Source of the DNA: Phenylobacterium hankyongense | Lineage (GTDB): Bacteria; Pseudomonadota; Alphaproteobacteria; Caulobacterales; Caulobacteraceae | Direction of reading: 5' to 3' | Assembly (NCBI RefSeq): GCF_003254505.1 | Contig: NZ_QFYP01000001.1 | Coordinates: forward strand, 2,092,001 to 2,156,000 | Length of the DNA: 64,000 nt | Shown here: piece by piece, positions 9,139 to 17,860 of the stretch | Position numbering within the stretch: the first letter of the stretch is position 1 | Layout of the letters: every line of letters starts with the position of its first letter | Program-made: the position numbers and the translations under genes | Notes under the pieces: model-generated | Told to the model about the DNA's origin: nothing | Database searches by the model: none | The model's input: the letters and a program-made list of their open reading frames with translations, nothing else

Positions 9139-10941
9139 TCAGACGGCGTCGTCGAGGATGCGGCGGACCTTGCTGGCCAGCCCCTGGTAGGTGAACGGCT
9201 TGGAGACCAGCTGCACGCCGGGATCGAGCCGGCCGTTGTGGACGATGGCGTTGCGCGTGTAGCCGGTGGTGTAGAGCACCTTCAGCCCTGGCCGCTGTTT
9301 GCGCGCCTCGTCGGCGAGCCGGCGGCCGTCCATCCCGTCCGGCAGGACCACGTCGGTGAACAGCAGGTCGACATGGCGGGACATCTGCAGCGCCTCCAGC
9401 GCGGCGCGGCCGTTCTGGGCCTCCAGCACGTGGTAGCCGAGGTCCCGCAGGACGGCGGTGGAATAGGCCCGCAGGTCCTCGTGATCCTCCACCACCAGGA
9501 TGGTCTCATGGCCCCCGTCCACCGCCTCGGCCGGGCCCGGCTCCGCCGCGGCCTCCGGGCGATCGGCCAGCAGGCGCGGCAGGTAGATCTTCACCGTCGT
9601 GCCTTCGCCGACCTCGGAATAAACCCGGACGTAGCCGCCGCTCTGCCGGACGAAGCCGTAGACCTGGCTCAGACCAAGGCCCGTGCCCTTGCCGGCGGGC
9701 TTGGTCGTGAAGAACGGCTCGAACACCTGCGCCAGGGTCTCCGGAGCCATGCCGCAGCCGGTGTCCGTCACCGCGATCATCACGTACTGGCCCACCGGAA
9801 CCGGCTCGGGCACGGCGGCCACATAGGCCTCGTCGAGGTAGACGTTGCTGGTCTCGATGGTCAGCCGGCCGCCATCGAGCATGGCGTCGCGCGCATTGAC
9901 CGCCAGGTTGACCAGGGCGCTCTCCAGCTCGGCGGGATCGGCGAGCGTCATCCAGAGCCCGGGCGTCGCCACCGTCTCCAGGCGGACCTGCTCGCCGAGC
10001 GTCCGCTGCAGGATATCCGCCAGTCCGGTCGTCAGCCGGTTGGCGTCGATGGGCTTGGGGTCCAGCGCCTGCCGGCGCGAGAAGGCCAGCAGCCGGGCCG
10101 TCAGGGTGGCCGCCCGCTGGGAGGCCTGGAAGGCCATGTCGCGCGAGCGCCGCACCCGGGCGAGCGCCGGCAGATCGGGCAGCGTCTCCAGTTGGCGGCT
10201 GATGGTCTCCAGCCCGCCCATGATGACGGTCAGGAGGTTGTTGAAGTCGTGGGCGACGCCGCCGGTGAGCTGGCCGATGGCCTCGAGCTTCTGCGCCTGA
10301 CGAAGGGCGTCCTCGGCCTTGGCGCGTTCGGCGACTTCCTCGGCGACACGCATCTCGAGCGTCTCGTTGAGGGTCCGAAGCTCGGCGTTCAGACGGGCGG
10401 ATTCGGCGAGCGCGCCCTGAAGCGCCGCGGCGTGGGCGCCGACCTGTCCGCGGGCCTGGTCCAGCGCCGCGGCAAGGACAGTCGCCCGGGCGGTGGCGCT
10501 CTGCGCGGCCTGCGTGAGCCCGGCCGCCGCCAGCGCTTCGGTCTCGGACCGCAGAAGCGCGAAGACCAACGGCAGGGCCTGGGCCAACTCCAGGGCGGTC
10601 ACCCGGGGCGCGCCCCCGATCAGCGCGGCGACCATGCCGTCTTCCCGGACAAAGGCGCGGGCCGGCGTGAGGCTGTCGCGGTCGGGCCACGCCAGGTCGA
10701 GCCGGAACTCCCCCGGCCGGGCGCAGGCGGCGAGGAAGGCGCGCCAGGTCGGACCGCCCGGCAGGGTCTGCGGAAAGCCCGGCCCGGGACGCGGAGCCCC
10801 GACGTCCGGATCGCGGACGAACAGCAGCAGGGCCTCCGCGCCGACCTCCGCGGCCAGCGCGCCTGCCGCGCGCCAGCGGTCGGCCCGGTCGGCGAACGCC
10901 CGGACCAGCTCCGAGTGGTTGTCGAGGTCCAGCGGCTCTAC
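9139..10941 (-). CDS. Hybrid histidine kinase, probably the 3' half of a frameshifted FIST-kinase gene
   Basis: About 600 residues of kinase are encoded in one open frame. There is an N-terminal linker and coiled coil, the H-box GGVAHDFNNLLTVI, an ATPase domain with VNARDAM, DTGCGM and GTGLGLSQVYG, then a receiver domain whose phospho-Asp lies in LLFTDVVLPDG and whose Lys lies in VSKPF. No ATG, GTG or TTG occurs in this frame between the upstream FIST stop (10938) and an ATG at about 10635, which would delete conserved linker sequence. The FIST gene ends exactly where this frame takes over, one base out of phase. The simplest reading is a single FIST-kinase-receiver gene split by a frameshift or by a sequencing error. 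Confidence 0.85.
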   Translation of the reverse strand, partial: VEPLDLDNHSELVRAFADRADRWRAAGALAAEVGAEALLLFVRDPDVGAPRPGPGFPQTLPGGPTWRAFLAACARPGEFRLDLAWPDRDSLTPARAFVREDGMVAALIGGAPRVTALELAQALPLVFALLRSETEALAAAGLTQAAQSATARATVLAAALDQARGQVGAHAAALQGALAESARLNAELRTLNETLEMRVAEEVAERAKAEDALRQAQKLEAIGQLTGGVAHDFNNLLTVIMGGLETISRQLETLPDLPALARVRRSRDMAFQASQRAATLTARLLAFSRRQALDPKPIDANRLTTGLADILQRTLGEQVRLETVATPGLWMTLADPAELESALVNLAVNARDAMLDGGRLTIETSNVYLDEAYVAAVPEPVPVGQYVMIAVTDTGCGMAPETLAQVFEPFFTTKPAGKGTGLGLSQVYGFVRQSGGYVRVYSEVGEGTTVKIYLPRLLADRPEAAAEPGPAEAVDGGHETILVVEDHEDLRAYSTAVLRDLGYHVLEAQNGRAALEALQMSRHVDLLFTDVVLPDGMDGRRLADEARKQRPGLKVLYTTGYTRNAIVHNGRLDPGVQLVSKPFTYQGLASKVRRILDDAV

Positions 10942-12098
10942 TCCGGCAGCACGCAGACCACGGCGGTGCAGTTGTGGAACCCCTGGAACTGGCCCTCCGC
11001 CCGCGCGATCTGGCCGTGGGTGTTGCAGCCCGCCAGGTCGATCCCGCCAAGGCGCGCCTTCACGGCGGCGACCTCGCTGCCGAACCCCTCGCCCATCCGC
11101 AGCCGGGTGGCCACGCAATCGAAGAACAGCGCCGCACCCGGCCGATGGCCGCCAAGCGCCGCCAGCGCCGCATCGGTGGCCAGTTGGGCCGCCTCGACGG
11201 TGGACTCGTGACTGCTGCGCATCACACGCACCACCGAGCCCACGGGCACTTCCGCGGCGCAGAGCACCGAGCCGTCGGCTTCCACCGCCAGCGGCACCCG
11301 CAGGCGGTGGCCGGCCGGGGTCTCGATGCCGAGGATGTTGTGCAGGAAGAAGGGGATCGGCGCCGACGTCTCGAGGGTCTGGCCGGTTTCCTCGGCATGG
11401 GCCTGCAAGGCCTCCACCGCCGGCAGGCCATTCAGGCCGATCAGGCGCATGCCGTCGGCGTCGGTGACGCGAAACGCCGCCGACGCCGGCTCCCAGCCGT
11501 GGCTGACGCCGACACCGATCGGCTTGTCGGAGAGGATCTCCAGCGCGACGACGGCGTCGGTGAGCACCTCGTCGCCGCAGAACACCGTGGTCCGCTGGAA
11601 CTGGGCGTTGTCGCCGGCGCCGCCGCCGAAGAAGCGGTACTGGCCGGCGGTCGCCAGGGTCAGTTCGTCGACCAGGATGTCGGCGTGGCCGGCAAGGGCG
11701 TCGGTCATCACCAGGGCGGCGCGGTTCACCGGCCGCAGGTCCGACAGGCCGGTGAGCCCGGCGGCGAGCTGGCGCGCCGCGCCTTCGGGATCGGCCTGGA
11801 CCCCCCGGCCGACCACGGCCCGGAACTCCGCGCCGTCGTTCCCGAGCGCCAGCACGCAGGCCAGGCCGTCGCCCTGCAACTCGTTCGTGAACTCGCCGGC
11901 CGACGAGGCGCCGACCACGACGCAGCCGTCGCAGCTCTCGCGCAGGGCCCCAAGCAGGGTTTTGTGATCGTAATGCGGGGCCGCGAACAGTATGATCGCG
12001 GCCGGCGCTCGTCCCAGGGTTTGCCGCACCTGTTCGCCCAGGTCTTTTCCCGCGGCCGCGGAATCGGTCGCTCGGGTCGCTGCAACGGCGGTTTTCAA
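10938..12098 (-). CDS. FIST N/C sensory-domain protein (5' half of split kinase gene?)
   Basis: FIST (N) and FIST_C sensory domains in 386 residues. The N-terminal part has IILFAAPHYD and VVGASSAGEF, typical of FIST; the C-terminal part has GRNVS-free small-ligand-domain features ending in LAGCNTHGQIAR and FHNCTAVV. FIST domains are thought to bind small ligands such as amino acids and are commonly fused to kinases or chemoreceptors. A TTG start is chosen because GAGGGG precedes it by about 6 bases and no ATG is nearby. The TAG stop occurs right after the FIST_C end, and the following kinase has no start of its own. It may be cytoplasmic, as no membrane segments are seen. Confidence 0.85.
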   Translation of the reverse strand: MKTAVAATRATDSAAAGKDLGEQVRQTLGRAPAAIILFAAPHYDHKTLLGALRESCDGCVVVGASSAGEFTNELQGDGLACVLALGNDGAEFRAVVGRGVQADPEGAARQLAAGLTGLSDLRPVNRAALVMTDALAGHADILVDELTLATAGQYRFFGGGAGDNAQFQRTTVFCGDEVLTDAVVALEILSDKPIGVGVSHGWEPASAAFRVTDADGMRLIGLNGLPAVEALQAHAEETGQTLETSAPIPFFLHNILGIETPAGHRLRVPLAVEADGSVLCAAEVPVGSVVRVMRSSHESTVEAAQLATDAALAALGGHRPGAALFFDCVATRLRMGEGFGSEVAAVKARLGGIDLAGCNTHGQIARAEGQFQGFHNCTAVVCVLPE

Positions 12099-12325
12099 CT
12101 TGGCCCCTCAAAGCTTTTTGTAGCTCGCGCCGGGCTCCGCCGACCGCGTAGCGAACGTCATTCGCTGGCGAAGGTTCCGCGCAGGTCCCAACAAATGTGA
12201 AGGTCCCCGGCCGCCTCTCGATGCGCGGTTGACGTGTCCCCCGGCGCGACACACGCTCCTGGTGTCTCCACGGGGTTGAATCACATGGGAATTTGGCAGG
12301 TTCGGCGTCCGGGCGAGGCGGCGCG

Positions 12326-12850
12326 TTGAGCGCCTCCGGCTTCGAGGCCACGCTCGCGGCGATCTTCACCGACTGCGAGCAGGCGGTGTCCGAGCGGCTG
12401 GCCAAGGAGAAGGCCAAGGCCGAGAACCTGCAGGCGCTGGGCGCACGCCGCTTCGCCTACACCGTGGCCGAGGCGATCGAGGAGGAGGTGGGGCCGGCGG
12501 TGGCCGCGGCGCTGGCCAGCTACGACGGCGCCATCAACCGCCCGATCCTGCCGAACGAACGCTGGGAGGTGGCCTTGAAGAGCCGCATCGGCCACGCGGT
12601 GGACGCCGGCATGCGGCTCGGGAGCGGCGGCCACGAGAACGCGCCCTGGAAGCCGTTGCTGGCCGAGGAGGCGCCGGCGCTGAAGGCCCGCCTGCTGGCC
12701 ATAGCGGACGCGCATTTCAGGCAGCTCGGCAAGGCCCGGCGCCGGGGCGGTCCCCGCCGCGGCTGGCTGCCGGAGCCGGCCCTGCGCTCCGCCCTGTTCG
12801 TCGTCGGCCTGGTGGTGGGCGCGCTGGTCGTTCAGCTGCTGCATCGCTGA
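12326..12850 (+). CDS. Hypothetical tail-anchored protein
   Basis: Unrecognised protein of about 174 residues. It is mostly helical and highly charged. Residues 10-50 could form a coiled coil (EQAVSERLAKEKAKAENLQA), and a basic patch (KARRRGGPRRG) comes just before one C-terminal hydrophobic helix (ALFVVGLVVGALVVQLL) ending in HR, so a tail anchor in the inner membrane is likely. The TTG start at 12326 has GAGG seven bases upstream; another in-frame TTG lies 33 bases earlier. It is divergent from the FIST gene. No function can be assigned. Confidence 0.65.
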   Translation: MSASGFEATLAAIFTDCEQAVSERLAKEKAKAENLQALGARRFAYTVAEAIEEEVGPAVAAALASYDGAINRPILPNERWEVALKSRIGHAVDAGMRLGSGGHENAPWKPLLAEEAPALKARLLAIADAHFRQLGKARRRGGPRRGWLPEPALRSALFVVGLVVGALVVQLLHR

Positions 12851-12933
12851 GACCCGCGGTCGCCGCGGGGGAAAATTCCGCTAGGCTGAGGCCTGACGTC
12901 GGCAATCAGACCGGCGGAACAGCGGAGGACACG

Positions 12934-13500
12934 ATGAGGCTCAGCAAGGCGCGGATCTCGCCGGTGGAGGACAAGGACCTCACCGCCGACCAGGCGGAGA
13001 TCCTGCGGCCGATGGCCGAGCGGGGGCCGGTGCTCAACATCTTCCGCACCCTGGCGCGCGAGCCCAAGGCGATGAAGGGCTTCCTGGGCTGGGGCAACTA
13101 CATCCTGTCGCGCCGCAACGGGCTCGGCGCCCGCGAGCGGGAGATCGTCATCCTGCGCACCGGCTACCTCTGCCGCTCCGGCTACGAGTGGACCCAGCAC
13201 GTGGGGATCGGCCTGCGCGCCGGCCTGAACGAGGACGAGGTCCAGCGCCTGAAGGCCGGCCCCGACGCCGGCTGGAGCCCGGCCGACGCGGCCCTGATCC
13301 GCGCGGCGGACGAGCTGCATCGCGACCAGTTCATCACCGACGCCACCTGGGCGGCGCTGTCGGCGCATTTCGACGAGAAGCAGCGCATGGACGTGGTGTT
13401 CACCGCCGGCCAGTACACCCAGGTCTCGATGATGCTGAACACCTTCGGCGTGCAGCTCGACGCAGGCCAGGTCCTCGATCCCGACCTGAAGGGGTTCTGA
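12934..13500 (+). CDS. Carboxymuconolactone decarboxylase-family protein
   Basis: All-helical CMD/AhpD-like protein of 188 residues. The family core is RENEIVILR-like, here AREREIVILRTGYLCRSGYEW, cited as residues about 68-88, followed by QHVGIG. The usual redox Cys pair is reduced to a single Cys, as in the subgroup with a YEWxQH motif, so peroxidase activity is doubtful. Start ATG follows GGAGG. It is 2 bases from the downstream SDR gene, so the two are very likely one operon acting on the same small-molecule pathway, which is unknown. Confidence 0.87.
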   Translation: MRLSKARISPVEDKDLTADQAEILRPMAERGPVLNIFRTLAREPKAMKGFLGWGNYILSRRNGLGAREREIVILRTGYLCRSGYEWTQHVGIGLRAGLNEDEVQRLKAGPDAGWSPADAALIRAADELHRDQFITDATWAALSAHFDEKQRMDVVFTAGQYTQVSMMLNTFGVQLDAGQVLDPDLKGF

Positions 13501-13502
13501 GG

Positions 13503-14303
13503 ATGGCCGGCCGGCTGGACGGCAAGACGGCGGTGGTGGTGGGCGCCGGCCAGACGCCGGGCGACACCCTCGGCAACGGCCGGGCCATGGCGCTGCTGTT
13601 CGCGCGCGAAGGCGCCGAGGTGCTGTGCGTGGACCGGGTGGGGGAGCGCGCGGCGGAGACCGCGGCGATGATCGAACAGGAGGGCGGCCGCGCCGCAGCC
13701 CTGCAGGCCGACATCGTCCAGCCCGCCGACTGCGCCGCCGTCGTCGCCGCCGCGAAAGCGCGCTGGGGTCGGCTCGACATCCTGGTCAACAACGTCGGCA
13801 TCGGCGCCGGCGACGCGCCGGCCCACAAGCTGGAGGAGGCGGCCTTCGACCGCATCCTGGCGGTCAACCTCAAGGGCCTGTGGCTGACCACCCGCGCCGC
13901 CATCCCGCTGATGCGCGAGCAGGGCGGCGGGGCGATCGTCAACATCTCCTCCCTGGCCGGCATCGCCGGCGGGATCCAGCTGGCCTACGAGGTCTCCAAG
14001 GCCGGGGTGAACCGGCTGACCACCAGCGTCGCCCAGTCGAACGCCCGCTACGGCGTCCGCTGCAACGCCATCATGCCGGGGCTGATGGACACTCCGATGG
14101 CGGTGGCCGGGATCGCCGAAGCCAGCGGCCAGAGCCAGGCGCAGGTGCGCGAAGGCCGCAACGCCCGCGTGCCCCTGCGCGGGCGGATGGGCACGGCCTG
14201 GGACACCGCCTATGCGGCCCTCTACCTGGCCTCGGACGAGGCGCAGTTCGTCACCGGGGTGGTGCTGCCGGTGGACGGCGGGATGTCCAGCCGCATCGGC
14301 TAA
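13503..14303 (+). CDS. SDR-family NAD(P)-dependent oxidoreductase
   Basis: Short-chain dehydrogenase of 266 residues with a Rossmann fold. The cofactor loop is GAGQTPGDTLGNG, longer than the classic TGxxxGIG. NNVG, the catalytic Ser in NISSLAG, and YEVSK (Tyr/Lys pair) follow, and the C-terminal GVVLPVDGG motif closes the family pattern. The ATG lies two bases after the stop of the CMD-family gene, with AGGGG overlapping its 3' end. The substrate is unknown; coupling with the CMD protein suggests a catabolic pair. Confidence 0.9.
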   Translation: MAGRLDGKTAVVVGAGQTPGDTLGNGRAMALLFAREGAEVLCVDRVGERAAETAAMIEQEGGRAAALQADIVQPADCAAVVAAAKARWGRLDILVNNVGIGAGDAPAHKLEEAAFDRILAVNLKGLWLTTRAAIPLMREQGGGAIVNISSLAGIAGGIQLAYEVSKAGVNRLTTSVAQSNARYGVRCNAIMPGLMDTPMAVAGIAEASGQSQAQVREGRNARVPLRGRMGTAWDTAYAALYLASDEAQFVTGVVLPVDGGMSSRIG

Positions 14304-14342
14304 GCAGTTGCCGGCGAAGGTCCGGCGGCCCATGTGGGACCG

Positions 14343-15779
14343 ATGCCCGTCTCCGCCGCCTATCGCCCCGACCCGAAGTTCCAGGCGCTGGGCCCGGAGT
14401 TCGCCGATCCCGTCCGGGCGGCGGACTTCCCGCAGACGATCCTGCGCTTCCGCAACGACCGGGCCGCGGCGACCGTCGGGCTGGACACCCTGACCGACGC
14501 GGAGTGGATCGCCCACTTCGGGCGCTTCCAGCCGCTGCCGGACAACCTCGATCCGCCGCTGGCGCAGCGCTACCACGGCCACCAGTTCCGGGTTTACAAC
14601 CCCGAGCTCGGCGACGGCCGCGGCTTCATCTTCGCCCAGCTCCGCGAGGCCGGGACGGACCGGCTGCTGGACCTCGGCACCAAGGGCTCGGGCCAGACGC
14701 CCTGGTCGCGCTCTGGCGACGGCCGGCTGACGCTGAAGGGCGGGGTGCGGGAGGTGCTGGCGACGGCCATGCTGGAAGCGCTGGGCGTGCCGAGCTCCCG
14801 CTCGTTCTCGCTGGTGGAGACCGGGGAGGCGCTGGTGCGCGGCGACGAGCCCAGCCCGACGCGCTCGGCCGTGCTGACGCGGCTGTCGCACAGCCACGTG
14901 CGCTTCGGCACCTTCCAGCGCCACGCCTTCTTCGAGCGCGGCGACCGGATCGGCGAACTGACCGACCACGTGATCGCCAACTACTATCCCGAGCTGAAAG
15001 GGGCGAACGACCGGCCGGTGGCGATGCTGCAGGTGGTGGTCGAGCGGAGCGCCCGGCTGGCCGCGCGATGGATGGCCGCGGGCTTCGTGCACGGGGTGCT
15101 CAACACCGACAACATGAGCCTGACCGGCGAGAGCTTCGACTACGGCCCCTACCGGTTCCTGCCGCACTCCAACCCGAACTTCACCGCGGCCTATTTCGAC
15201 CACGCCGGCCTCTACGCCTTCGGCCGCCAGCCGGAGGCGGTGTTCTGGAACCTGCAGCAGCTGGCCGGCTGCCTCAGCCTGACGGCGGAGACCGAGCCGC
15301 TGGTCGAGGCGTTGAACGGCTTCGGGCCGGCCTATCGGCGCGAGCTGGTGGCCGCGATGCTGGACCGGCTGGGCGTGCGCTCCCGCGGCGAGGAGGCGGA
15401 CGCGGCGCTGGTGCAGTCGGCGTTCCGCGCCCTGGCCGAGGGCGGCGAGCGGCTGCGCTGGGAGCCGTTCTTCTTCGACTGGTTCACCGGCTCGGAAGCC
15501 CGCGCGCTCGCCGGGCCGCGCGGCGCGCTCTACGCCGAGCCTTCGTTCGAGGAGTTCCGCGCCCGGCTGGCCGACTACGACCCCGACCGGCCGGAGCGGC
15601 TGGCCGATCCCTGGTTCGCGCGTCCGGAGCCGGAGGAGCTGCTCTACGACGAGATCGAGGCCATCTGGGCGGCCATCGCGCAGGCCGACGACTGGTCGGC
15701 CTTCCACGCCAAGCTGGCAGCGCTGGAGGAGGCCCGCGCGGCCTGGGGCCTGCCGGCCCAGGGCGTCGCCGGAACCTGA
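14343..15779 (+). CDS. selO: SelO/YdiU pseudokinase-fold protein AMPylase
   Basis: SelO family protein of 478 residues. The family is known to transfer AMP from ATP to Ser/Thr/Tyr of target proteins and to act in redox stress. Hallmark blocks are present: YHGHQF (78-83), LGTKGSGQTPWSR with the ATP-binding Lys114, and HGVLNTDNMS (250-259) holding the metal-binding Asn and Asp256. As in most bacteria, no selenocysteine context is seen at the C-terminus. A GTG nine bases upstream is an alternative start. It follows the SDR gene by about 40 bases. Confidence 0.93.
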   Translation: MPVSAAYRPDPKFQALGPEFADPVRAADFPQTILRFRNDRAAATVGLDTLTDAEWIAHFGRFQPLPDNLDPPLAQRYHGHQFRVYNPELGDGRGFIFAQLREAGTDRLLDLGTKGSGQTPWSRSGDGRLTLKGGVREVLATAMLEALGVPSSRSFSLVETGEALVRGDEPSPTRSAVLTRLSHSHVRFGTFQRHAFFERGDRIGELTDHVIANYYPELKGANDRPVAMLQVVVERSARLAARWMAAGFVHGVLNTDNMSLTGESFDYGPYRFLPHSNPNFTAAYFDHAGLYAFGRQPEAVFWNLQQLAGCLSLTAETEPLVEALNGFGPAYRRELVAAMLDRLGVRSRGEEADAALVQSAFRALAEGGERLRWEPFFFDWFTGSEARALAGPRGALYAEPSFEEFRARLADYDPDRPERLADPWFARPEPEELLYDEIEAIWAAIAQADDWSAFHAKLAALEEARAAWGLPAQGVAGT

Positions 15780-15791
15780 GCCTTAGCGGCG

Positions 15792-16646
15792 TCAGCGGAA
15801 CCCCATCTCCCGCCGCAGGTCCGCGGCTGTGACGCCCCGGGCGCGCAGGTCGCGCAGCGTTTCCGCCCGGTCGCGCTTAGCGAACCGCCGGCCGTCCGGA
15901 CCGGTGAGCAGCCGGTGATGTCGATAGACCGGCGTCGGCAGGGCGAGCAGGCCCTGCAGCAGGCGCTGGACGTGGGCGGCCTCGAACAGGTCCTGGCCGC
16001 GGATCACATGGCTCACCCCCTGCAGGGCGTCGTCGACCACCACCGCCAGGTGATAGGCGACGCCGACGTCCTTGCGCGCCAGCACTACGTCGCCGCCGAG
16101 CTCCGGCCGGGCCCGGACCTCGCCGTGTTCGCCGCTCGGCCCCTCGCCCTCCTCGACGAAGCGCAGCGCCGCGAAGCCGCCCAGCGTCCGCTCGGCCGCT
16201 TCCAGCGACAGCCGCCAGGCGTAGGCGTCGCCGGCCTGGAGCCGCCGGGCCTCTTCCTCGGGTGGCAAGGGCTGGCCGCGGAACACCTCCATGGCGCCGT
16301 GCGGCGCGCGCTCGATCTCCTCGGCGATCTCGCGGCGGGTGCGGAAGCAGCGGTAGAGCAGGCCGCGCTCGGCCAGGTCGCGGAGCGCGCGGCCGTAGTC
16401 CGCCATGTGCTCGGATTGGCGGCGCACCGGCGTTTCCCAGCTGAGGCCGAGCCAGGCCAGGTCCTCGAGGAGGGCGGCCTCGTGCTCGGGCCGGCAGCGG
16501 GTGCGGTCGATGTCCTCGATGCGCAGCAGGAAGCGGCCGCCGGCCCGACGCGCGGCCTGGAAGGCGGTGAGCGCCGAGAAGGCGTGGCCGCGGTGCAGGA
16601 AACCGGTCGGCGAGGGGGCGAAGCGGGTGACGAAGGGGGCGGCCAC
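15792..16646 (-). CDS. gluQ: Glutamyl-queuosine tRNA(Asp) synthetase
   Basis: GluQ-RS of 284 residues, a truncated GluRS without an anticodon-binding domain, which attaches Glu to queuosine-34 of tRNA(Asp). It has the class I signature PSPTGFLHRGHA (HIGH equivalent at 18-21), LRIEDIDRTR, and the KMSKS equivalent FAKRDRAETL near Lys257. The Cys-rich zinc site of some homologues is mostly absent (only YRCF remains), as in many alphaproteobacteria. It is convergent with selO, 12 bases apart. Confidence 0.93.
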   Translation of the reverse strand: MAAPFVTRFAPSPTGFLHRGHAFSALTAFQAARRAGGRFLLRIEDIDRTRCRPEHEAALLEDLAWLGLSWETPVRRQSEHMADYGRALRDLAERGLLYRCFRTRREIAEEIERAPHGAMEVFRGQPLPPEEEARRLQAGDAYAWRLSLEAAERTLGGFAALRFVEEGEGPSGEHGEVRARPELGGDVVLARKDVGVAYHLAVVVDDALQGVSHVIRGQDLFEAAHVQRLLQGLLALPTPVYRHHRLLTGPDGRRFAKRDRAETLRDLRARGVTAADLRREMGFR

Positions 16647-16655
16647 CCCTGCTGA

Positions 16656-17285
16656 CTAGCGGGCGTGGGGCCGGGGCAACAGTCCCATGTGGCTGAGCAC
16701 CGCGCGCAGGAAGGCCTTTTCGCCGCCGACCGCATCCTTCAGGTGCTCGAACTGCTTGAAGCCGGCCATCTCGGCCAAGCCGTGGGCGGCGCACCAGGCG
16801 GCGGTGGTCGCCAGCTCCAGGTCGATCTCGTCGGTCGGGTCGGCGCCCGCCTCGACCATGGTGTTGCGCACCTTGCAGTAGGGGGTGTCCTCGTCGCCGT
16901 GGCCCATCTGCATCGGCAGGTCGGCCTTGTCGCGCGCGGCGTCGTACATCACCCGGTAGAGCGCCGGGTTTTCCCGCGCGAAGCAGACGTAGGCCACGCC
17001 GAGCGAGAGCAGGGCGTCGTGCGGATCGGCCTGCGCCTTGGCCTCGGCCATGGCGTGGTCGAGTATCTGCCAGCCCTCGTGGGCGACGGCGTCGAGCAGT
17101 TCGCCCTTGTCCTTGAAGTGGTGATAGGGCGCGGCCGGGCTGACGCCGGCCTCGCGGGCCACGGCGCGGAGCGACAGGGCGCTCGGGCCGTCGGACTCCA
17201 GCAGCCGGCGCGCCGCGTCGACCAGGGCGCGGCTCAGATCGCCGTGGTGATAGGGGCGGGCTTCGGCGGCTTGAGATTCTCTCAT
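16656..17285 (-). CDS. TetR-family transcriptional regulator
   Basis: TetR regulator of about 209 residues. The N-terminal helix-turn-helix covers about 20-60 (LSLRAVAREAGVSPAAPYHHF), and the C-terminal half is a WHG-type ligand domain. The ATG at 17285 is preferred over a GTG nine bases upstream. Twenty bases upstream of the start lie two overlapping 21-base dyads (17305-17344) that recur ahead of the second small peptide gene, so the protein probably represses itself and both peptide genes. The ligand is unknown. Confidence 0.9.
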   Translation of the reverse strand: MRESQAAEARPYHHGDLSRALVDAARRLLESDGPSALSLRAVAREAGVSPAAPYHHFKDKGELLDAVAHEGWQILDHAMAEAKAQADPHDALLSLGVAYVCFARENPALYRVMYDAARDKADLPMQMGHGDEDTPYCKVRNTMVEAGADPTDEIDLELATTAAWCAAHGLAEMAGFKQFEHLKDAVGGEKAFLRAVLSHMGLLPRPHAR

Positions 17286-17304
17286 CGGGGGCACTCTAAA
17301 ACTC

Positions 17305-17355
17305 TATCTGGACGCCGTAAAGATATCTTGACGCCGCTTAGATCGGTGCTATTTA
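17305..17355 (+). promoter_or_regulatory. Tandem TetR-type operators over a sigma70-like promoter
   Basis: Two 21-base dyads of the form TATCT(N2)ACGCCG(N3)AGAT lie at 17305-17325 and 17324-17344, offset by 19 bases. The second covers a promoter-like pair TTGACG (17328-17333) and TATTTA (17350-17355) with 16 bases between, reading toward the first small peptide gene. A third copy is at 17645-17665. Position beside the TetR gene makes it the likely binder; this is inference. Confidence 0.7.
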
Positions 17356-17419
17356 AGCATCGTTCAGATAACAAAAGCCCTCCGCTCCCCCGGAGGTTCC
17401 CAACTGAAAGGTGTGTGTC

Positions 17420-17533
17420 ATGTCCCTCGCAGGTTTCTCCCGCTTCGAACGTTTCCTCGACCGGGCCGCGCCGGCCCTCATCCTGGTGCTCGGCTTCACC
17501 GCCGCCGCCGCGGTGGCGACCATCGGCGGCTGA
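17420..17533 (+). CDS. Small membrane peptide, copy 1 (37 residues)
   Basis: ORF of 37 residues. A short amphipathic lead (SRFERFLDRAAP) is followed by one hydrophobic helix (ALILVLGFTAAAAVATIGG) to the end. GAAAGG precedes the ATG by 9 bases. It has its own promoter with operators and its own terminator, which strongly supports a real gene. It resembles the peptide encoded 320 bases downstream: similar length, an LG-F/L-T core and a Gly-ending helix. Function unknown; a membrane-acting or stress-induced peptide is only a guess. Confidence 0.75.
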   Translation: MSLAGFSRFERFLDRAAPALILVLGFTAAAAVATIGG

Positions 17534-17558
17534 TCTCCCCGTCACCGGTCGAGACGGA

Positions 17559-17584
17559 AGGGCCCCCTCAGCGGGGCCCTTTTT
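17559..17584 (+). terminator. Rho-independent terminator after small peptide gene 1
   Basis: An 8-bp perfect stem AGGGCCCC/GGGGCCCT with a short loop is followed by five T residues, 26 bases after the stop of the first small peptide gene. It makes that gene a monocistronic unit. Confidence 0.85.
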
Positions 17585-17644
17585 CGTGTGCGCCACAGCC
17601 GCCGGCGTCGATGCGGAAACGCATAACAGTACAGCGTAAATGAT

Positions 17645-17665
17645 TATCTATACGCCGCTTAGATG
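17645..17665 (+). promoter_or_regulatory. Third copy of the TetR-type operator
   Basis: TATCTATACGCCGCTTAGAT(G), matching the 17324-17344 site at 19 of 21 positions, followed by the same GTGCTAT string downstream. A decayed half copy seems to precede it (GCGTAAATGATTA). It lies 76 bases before the second small peptide gene and marks a duplicated promoter region. Confidence 0.7.
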
Positions 17666-17740
17666 CGTGCTATCCAACTGGTGTCCTGTTGGACGGCGGC
17701 TTCGGATCACCCGGGCCGCTCACGCGAAAAGGAAACCAAA

Positions 17741-17842
17741 ATGTCCGTCCAAATGAACCGCATGCTCGACACCCTGTCGTCCTACCTGATCGTCGCGCTC
17801 GGCCTGACGCTGGCCGGCGCCACCGCGATCGTCGGCGCCTGA
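17741..17842 (+). CDS. Small membrane peptide, copy 2 (33 residues)
   Basis: ORF of 33 residues: a short polar lead (QMNRMLDTLSS) and one hydrophobic helix (YLIVALGLTLAGATAIVGA). AAGGA lies 8 bases before the ATG. It shares layout and an LG-x-T core with the 37-residue peptide upstream and has the same operator type, so the two look like duplicated genes. A perfect hairpin follows. Too short for family assignment; membrane insertion is predicted from hydrophobicity alone. Confidence 0.72.
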   Translation: MSVQMNRMLDTLSSYLIVALGLTLAGATAIVGA

Positions 17843-17860
17843 AGGGTGGATCGCCGCTGA

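Noticed and set aside
13182..15707. 841-codon minus-strand frame opposite the CMD, SDR and selO genes
   Set aside because: No domain motifs; the plus strand has three clear families in that span.
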